Shown piece after piece: positions 58,518 to 64,000 of a stretch of 64,000 bases of DNA. The notes beneath the pieces were generated by a model. It saw only the letters and a program-made list of their open reading frames with translations. It did no database searches and was not told the DNA's origin. Source of the DNA: Candidatus Sumerlaeota bacterium (GTDB lineage: Bacteria; Sumerlaeota; Sumerlaeia; Sumerlaeales; Sumerlaeaceae); contig JAAZBM010000015.1 of NCBI GenBank assembly GCA_012513815.1, positions 1-64,000 of the forward strand. The letters run 5' to 3'. The position numbers and the translations under genes were made by a program. Each line of letters starts with the position of its first letter. Position 1 is the stretch's first letter.

Positions 58518-59771
58518 CTATTCGTACCGCTTAAAGGCTAAAGTCGCGTTATGACCACCAAACCCTAACGAGTTACTAATCGCAACGCGAATGTCCTGCT
58601 TGCGCCATTCATTCGGGACAATATCCAAATCGCAATCCGGGTCGGGAGTCTCATAATTCACTGTGCAGGGAATGACGCCTTCCGCAATCGACTTAACACA
58701 AATGGCGGCCTCAATCGCCCCCGCCGCGCCAAGCATATGACCGGTGACGCCTTTGGTGCTACTCACCGCAAGTTTGTAAGCGTGTTTGCCGAAAAGTTTG
58801 TGGATGGACAAACTCTCGACCTTATCGTTCATCATCGTGCCGGTGCCGTGAGCGTTGATATAGTCAACGTCCTCCGGGCTCAAACCCGCCTCATCAAGCG
58901 CCATCTTCATGCCGCCATAACCGCCATTGCCATCGGGGTCGGGCGCCGTGATATGGAACGCGTCACCCGTCGCGCCATAGCCCACAAGTTCCGCGTAGAT
59001 ATGCGCGCCACGCTGCAACGCATGATCAAGTTCCTCGACCACGAGAAGACCCGCGCCTTCGCCCATCACGAAACCATCACGATTCTTGTCGAATGGACGA
59101 CTCGAATGCGTGGGGTCATCGTTGCGCATACTCAGCGCCATCATGTTACTGAAGCCTGCGACTGCCAGCTTCGTCACGCAAGCCTCGGTGCCACCGGCGA
59201 CAGCGATATCCATCTGCCCAAGCTGAATCGCGTGGAACGCCTCGCCAATTGCATTGGCGCCTGTCGCGCAAGCCGAGCATACACAAAAATTCGGGCCTTT
59301 GAGGCCAAGGTCAATACTGACCATACCGCTGGCCATATTCGGAATCATCTTCGGAATCGCGAAGGGGCTGACACGTCCCGGGCCACGCTTCATCACAACT
59401 TCAAACTGGCTCTCCATCGTTTCCAGTCCGCCCATACCGGTGCCAACAATACAACCAATACGGGTTGGGTCGCACTTCGACAAATCAAGTCCCGAATCTT
59501 TCCAAGCATCACGACCGGCGGCAAGCGCGTACCAAACAACACGGTCACTCTTGCGGGTTTCTTTCGGAGAACTAAAGAGACTATCGGGGTCAAAATCATA
59601 AACTTGGCAAGCGAAATGAACCTTGCATTCGGATGTGTCAAAGCGCTCGATGACTTTGGCCGCAGTGCCTTGAGCCTGTTTGAGACCTGCCCAGAATTCC
59701 GTCATCGTGTTACCTGTTGGTCCTATCGCGCCACAGCCCGTAACCACGACACGTCTCATATTCTTCGCCAT
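58518..59771 (-). CDS. fabF: 3-oxoacyl-ACP synthase II
   Basis: RVVVTGCGAIGPTGN, CSACATGANAIGEAF, AHGTGTMMND, STKGVTGHMLGAAGAIE, NSLGFGGHNATLAF. Confidence 0.97.
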   Translation of the reverse strand: MAKNMRRVVVTGCGAIGPTGNTMTEFWAGLKQAQGTAAKVIERFDTSECKVHFACQVYDFDPDSLFSSPKETRKSDRVVWYALAAGRDAWKDSGLDLSKCDPTRIGCIVGTGMGGLETMESQFEVVMKRGPGRVSPFAIPKMIPNMASGMVSIDLGLKGPNFCVCSACATGANAIGEAFHAIQLGQMDIAVAGGTEACVTKLAVAGFSNMMALSMRNDDPTHSSRPFDKNRDGFVMGEGAGLLVVEELDHALQRGAHIYAELVGYGATGDAFHITAPDPDGNGGYGGMKMALDEAGLSPEDVDYINAHGTGTMMNDKVESLSIHKLFGKHAYKLAVSSTKGVTGHMLGAAGAIEAAICVKSIAEGVIPCTVNYETPDPDCDLDIVPNEWRKQDIRVAISNSLGFGGHNATLAFKRYE

Positions 59772-59917
59772 TTTATTCTCACTATATATATTTTTTGCAA
59801 TAACTTACCTTTATATCCGTCATTTTATCTCAAAACATAAACCTCTGTCAAACAAAAAACGTCTCATGGCAGTACGATTCCAAATCGGACCTCAACACTC
59901 ATCGACCCCAATTATAC

Positions 59918-59947
59918 TTGACACAACCCACTCGCTTTTGACATAAT
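59918..59947 (+). promoter_or_regulatory. Candidate sigma70-type promoter for the SNF transporter
   Basis: TTGACA(59918-59923)-N18-CATAAT(59942-59947) upstream of the ATG at 59978 with CTGGAG RBS. Confidence 0.5.
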
Positions 59948-59977
59948 AGTTCTAAACCTTTCATCTGGAGCGAAAAA

Positions 59978-61351
59978 ATGAGTCATCAGCGTGATAGTTT
60001 CGTAACTAAATTCGGCATCGTGGCAGCCGTGGCAGGTTCGGCGATTGGACTGGGCAACATCTGGAAATACCCATACATGGTGGGTGCCAACGGTGGCAGC
60101 GCGTTCATTCTCGTCTACATTCTCGCGGTTATCTTTTTCGGCTATCCACTCGCCTGTTCCGAACTCGCCCTCGGACGAAAACTCAGGATGAACACCGTGG
60201 ATGCGTTCCATGCACTGGGCAAGAACAAATTCTGGAAATTTGTCGGTTTCTTGCCGCTCATCACCATGCTTCTCATCACGTCCTACTACGTCATGATTAC
60301 CGGGTGGGTCGCGTGGTACTTCCTGATTTCGATAGGAGGACAAATCCGCGAAGTGCCCGCCACAACACTGCCTGCTGACTTCTACAAAAACCTCTTTAGC
60401 CAAATGACGGCATCCATCCCAATCGTACTCACGACATCAACGGTACTGCTCATTCTTGTCGCCCTCGTGAACGCGCGAGGCATCAAAAAAGGCATCGAAA
60501 CCTGTTCGAAAATCATGATGCCAATACTGTTTGTCCTCATCATCATCCTCATCGGTTATTCCGTCACACTCCCCGGATTCGGTAAAGCGTGCGCCTACAT
60601 GTGCAAACCGGATTTTACGGCCATCAAACCGTCCGTCATTGTCGCGGCGATTGGCCAGACGTTCCTCTCGCTTAGCCTTGCGATGGGCATCCTCACGACA
60701 TACGGCAGCTATATCGACAAGTCGCAGGACATCCGCAGCATCTCCAAACAGATGGTCATCATGGACACCACCATCGCCATCCTCGCCGGATTCGCAATCT
60801 TCCCGGCTGTTTTCACCTACGGACTCGAACCCGGTATGGGGCCGGGCCTCATCTTCATGTCGCTCCCACAGGTTTTCCTCAAGATGGCCGGAGGCGCACT
60901 CTTCGCGCCCGCATTCTTCGCCCTCGTACTGCTCGCGGCATTCACGTCCCTCATCTCGCTCTTCGAACTGCTGGCCACATACCTCATCGAGAAATTCCGC
61001 ATTTCCCGTTACATGGCATGCGCATGGGGTGTCGCCATACTTTTCTTCGGCCTCTTGCTCTGCACCATCAGTCAGAGACCCGACTCCAACATCCTTGTTT
61101 TCGGTTCGAAAACGGTTCTCGACATTTTTGACTACTTCACGAACAACATCACTCTCCCAATCACCGGAATGCTCATTTGCATCCTCGTTGGCTTCCGGTG
61201 GAAAACCGAGAATCTGGAAAAGGAACTCGCGATTGGAGCAAAGAAAACCGCCTCGCTCATCGAGCAACGGACGTTCGACATACTCATCAAATGGATTGCG
61301 CCACCCATCATTTTCGTTCTGATGGTTGTCTGGATTTACAGCGCGTCGTAA
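59978..61351 (+). CDS. SNF-family sodium-dependent transporter
   Basis: FVTKFGIVAAVAGSAIGLGNIWKYPYMVGANGGSAFILVYI; about 12 TM segments. Confidence 0.95.
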   Translation: MSHQRDSFVTKFGIVAAVAGSAIGLGNIWKYPYMVGANGGSAFILVYILAVIFFGYPLACSELALGRKLRMNTVDAFHALGKNKFWKFVGFLPLITMLLITSYYVMITGWVAWYFLISIGGQIREVPATTLPADFYKNLFSQMTASIPIVLTTSTVLLILVALVNARGIKKGIETCSKIMMPILFVLIIILIGYSVTLPGFGKACAYMCKPDFTAIKPSVIVAAIGQTFLSLSLAMGILTTYGSYIDKSQDIRSISKQMVIMDTTIAILAGFAIFPAVFTYGLEPGMGPGLIFMSLPQVFLKMAGGALFAPAFFALVLLAAFTSLISLFELLATYLIEKFRISRYMACAWGVAILFFGLLLCTISQRPDSNILVFGSKTVLDIFDYFTNNITLPITGMLICILVGFRWKTENLEKELAIGAKKTASLIEQRTFDILIKWIAPPIIFVLMVVWIYSAS

Positions 61352-63391
61352 CTATTTCCGAATGACAAGGGTTTTGTTGTTATCGTTGAAATCAAGTTCC
61401 AACTCCTTGCCAATGCACTCCTCCGGCAGTAGCCACAAATCCGCGTGATACAGAACGGACGCCAAACTCCCCGGTGTTTGCTCGGAATACCAGCCGTAAC
61501 GAATGCCGACTTCATACCCCGGCAACACGGGGAATTCTCGGAACCCGGAGCGCGTCGGGTCATAAGCGACATCCCACAACTGTGTCATGGATTCCTCGCC
61601 CTTTTTGGTATTCCTGAACACAAGATGTAGCCGATCCTCCGGCGACATCTTGCGCGAGGTAACACTCCGCACACTGCACTTTGTCCAGAACTCCGGCCGT
61701 TCCAAAACAAGTTTTCGGGTCAACATCTCGCCACGCAATACCGCGCGACGTGCCTCGCCCGCAGTCACTTCCTCAGTGCCGAGGAGCAAATCCCGATCGC
61801 CGGTCCCTGTCTTCTTGATGCCAATCGCGACAAACGTCCGCTCATCCGGCATTTCCGGCGGGATGCATATCTTGCATGTACCGTCCCCGTCATAATACTT
61901 GCCGGAGTTGCCCTCGGCGATATAAATCTTCGCTTGTTTCTCAACCGTCTGACGGTCACTTGCGACAACTTTAAAGTTGATTTGCGGAACTTGAACCGCG
62001 CGAACCACAATCGAATCTTCTACCTGATGAAAATCATCGGGAACAATACGCGAGATTCGGCTGCGTTCCTTCGTCGAGATGGCCAGCGGCGCATCCTGTC
62101 GCACTGCGGGGAACAGCCCATCATCGTAGAAAAAGACATCATAGTTGCCCTCGACATCATGCACCACGAATTCCCCATTGCCGTTTGTCGTCTCGGAACC
62201 CCAATTCCCTTGGCGCCGCCCATCGACCCAGTACAAACGCATCTTCTTGCCCGCGAGCGGCGCGCCCGTGCCGTCATCAATCAGTTTGCCGCGCACGGCG
62301 AATCGCGTTGACGGCGGGTCGAAACGCAAAACAACATCTGTCGTCTCACCGGCGGACAACTTGCAAAAAGCCTCGTTGGAAACATCCGAATTGTAGTGGC
62401 TCCGACCAACAGCGAACATTATCATCGGACGTAACGGAAGAATCCCATCAAACCGAAAAGCTCCCTGTTTGTCCGCGATGGACGACAACGGAATCTTGAG
62501 AACACTGGTCATAAAGAGCAACACCTGACTGCCGGCAACCGGAGTGCCCACATGGTCAACAACATGACCGGTTATGGTGCATCCGCCCTGCTGCAAAACA
62601 ATCCGAATATCAGAACGCGGAGACTCAATCGAGTCGGTCAGGCCAAGCTGATAACCCTTCGCCGAAGCGTCGGCAATAATATGAACGGGAGTCTTCTCCG
62701 GCACATCCGCGATTGTGTAACTGCCATCGACGCCCGTCTTGACAACCGAAGAACACGCGCTACTCACGCGAGCGTAGTTGGTGCTTGATTGCGCCGGATG
62801 AGCATAGACATCAACGCCGGACAGACCGACGCCGCCCTCATCAACAACAATTCCGGAAACCGCGGCAAAACGCCCAAGACTGACGCTCCAGTCGCAAGCG
62901 TTCTTGCCCCGGCCCGAGACAACGCCATAAGCCTCCGCGTACCCGGTCGCGTTCGCGCGGAGACGCCAAACGGAATCACGTTTTCCATAAACCTGAAGGC
63001 AGTAAGACCCATTTGTATCGGTGACCGCTGTCTTCACATCAGCCTCTCGGGGGAGACGAACAAGCGCATTGTTAACGGACACTTGAGCGCCCGGAATCGC
63101 CTGTTTCTCGGGCGACGTAATCACACCCGAAATGGTCAGCGTCGTCAGGCCATCGTTGACGTGAGACGACACCGACAGCTTCGGCGTCTTCACGCGATTG
63201 CCCTTTGACGAAACGCCCAAGTCGCGCCCCGCGTCGAACTCGGCAACAGCCTCAATATCACCCGATGAACTTGCGCCCTCATCAACAACAGGACGCCACG
63301 AATAATGCATTGTCAACACGCACAGAACAACAATACCCAGACATAGAACAGCCCAACGCCCGTGCTGCCATGCATTATTCTTTTGTTCCAC
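61352..63391 (-). CDS. Membrane-anchored protein with multiple carboxypeptidase-regulatory-like domains
   Basis: N-terminal TM WAVLCLGIVVLCVLTMHYSW; ISGVITSPEKQAIPGAQVSV, VSGIVVDEGGVGLSGVDVYA, ITGHVVDHVGTPVAGSQVLL, VRGKLIDDGTGAPLAGKKMRL. Confidence 0.82.
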   Translation of the reverse strand: MEQKNNAWQHGRWAVLCLGIVVLCVLTMHYSWRPVVDEGASSSGDIEAVAEFDAGRDLGVSSKGNRVKTPKLSVSSHVNDGLTTLTISGVITSPEKQAIPGAQVSVNNALVRLPREADVKTAVTDTNGSYCLQVYGKRDSVWRLRANATGYAEAYGVVSGRGKNACDWSVSLGRFAAVSGIVVDEGGVGLSGVDVYAHPAQSSTNYARVSSACSSVVKTGVDGSYTIADVPEKTPVHIIADASAKGYQLGLTDSIESPRSDIRIVLQQGGCTITGHVVDHVGTPVAGSQVLLFMTSVLKIPLSSIADKQGAFRFDGILPLRPMIMFAVGRSHYNSDVSNEAFCKLSAGETTDVVLRFDPPSTRFAVRGKLIDDGTGAPLAGKKMRLYWVDGRRQGNWGSETTNGNGEFVVHDVEGNYDVFFYDDGLFPAVRQDAPLAISTKERSRISRIVPDDFHQVEDSIVVRAVQVPQINFKVVASDRQTVEKQAKIYIAEGNSGKYYDGDGTCKICIPPEMPDERTFVAIGIKKTGTGDRDLLLGTEEVTAGEARRAVLRGEMLTRKLVLERPEFWTKCSVRSVTSRKMSPEDRLHLVFRNTKKGEESMTQLWDVAYDPTRSGFREFPVLPGYEVGIRYGWYSEQTPGSLASVLYHADLWLLPEECIGKELELDFNDNNKTLVIRK

Positions 63392-63487
63392 TCGCCTGTA
63401 TCCTCCTGCGATTTCATCTGATACTCACTACCGACGCCCCTCGCTCCCGCTCTGTGTCGTCGCCACAAACATAAATACCATCAAGAT

Positions 63488-64000
63488 TTACTCGATACGC
63501 AGACTTTGATTTTGCGAATGAAAAACAAAACTAATTTCCTTACCAACGCAATCCTCGGGATTCAGCCACACCGGAGAAGAAGTCTTGTAGCGATTGTCCT
63601 CCGCGTAACGAACCGCGATGCCGATATCGTACCCCAGAATGATAGGAACTTCAAATCGCCCGTCGAGGTGAATCATGATTGGCATCTTGAGTTTCATCAC
63701 GGGCAAATCCGCAGAGTTTCCGGGCATCCGAATGGAACACATGATACTCATCGGCGATGATGTTTTCTCGCCCTTCACCGTCAGACGACCCTTTAGTTCG
63801 AACTCCGGCGGTTCCAAAACGAGTTCCTCTTTCAAGACCTCGCCGCGCTTCATCCGTTCGAGACAATCGCGAATATCAACCTCGCATGTCCCATAAACAA
63901 ACTTATCGTCATTGTCCTTATCCATATCGCTGGCAAATAGCATCAACCGCGTATTCTTTTCCGACAGCGCCGGGAGAAGCATCGTGACGATACCGCTCGT
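63488..64000 (-). CDS. C-terminal fragment of a paralogue of the 61352..63391 protein (continues beyond window end)
   Basis: Ends LVLEPPEFELKGRLTV...PVWLNPEDCVGKEISFVFHSQNQSLRIE, parallel to LVLERPEF...DLWLLPEECIGKELELDFNDNNKTLVIRK; frame open to base 64000. Confidence 0.65.
   Translation of the reverse strand, partial: TSGIVTMLLPALSEKNTRLMLFASDMDKDNDDKFVYGTCEVDIRDCLERMKRGEVLKEELVLEPPEFELKGRLTVKGEKTSSPMSIMCSIRMPGNSADLPVMKLKMPIMIHLDGRFEVPIILGYDIGIAVRYAEDNRYKTSSPVWLNPEDCVGKEISFVFHSQNQSLRIE

Noticed and set aside
60437-61267. 276-aa minus-strand ORF opposite the SNF transporter
   Set aside because: Glu/Asp/Gly/His-rich antisense frame of a clear membrane transporter; spurious

Overview
64 kb of a bacterial chromosome that is densely coding and mostly on the minus strand. 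lpxD, gmhA, many signal peptides and lipoproteins, and an Amuc_1100/PilO-like protein suggest a Gram-negative-type cell, plausibly PVC-related or a neighbouring phylum; taxonomy cannot be fixed from the sequence alone. Core genes I recognise: SRAP/yedK, gmhA, class II fba, prepilin peptidase, mutS, cimA, acpP, an NCS2 permease, lpxD, prmC, glycerate kinase, cysS, purE, namZ/DUF1343, a Ser/Thr kinase, glgC, a parvulin PPIase, holA, fabF and an SNF transporter. There are four tRNAs (Ser-TGA, Ser-GGA, Cys-GCA, Leu-TAA, all minus strand) and several hairpin terminators. No CRISPR array, IS element, prophage or rRNA was seen. Points most worth a second look: (i) a DprE2-DprE1-like epimerase pair with translational overlap, keeping the catalytic residues but with Ala at the position of the benzothiazinone-target Cys; (ii) a four-gene exported-protein cluster (TPR / Cys-rich HExxH / GHL10-like / SCGC-motif protein); (iii) a 1445-aa secreted protein with 12 kelch-like units and an A-B-A-B set of CARDB-like domains; (iv) two lipoprotein-like proteins, each built from tandemly duplicated lectin-like modules; (v) a 59-aa GTG-start lipoprotein absent from the ORF track; (vi) several proteins with unusual disordered tails or linkers. 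All family calls come from motif recognition in the translations; no database search was run.
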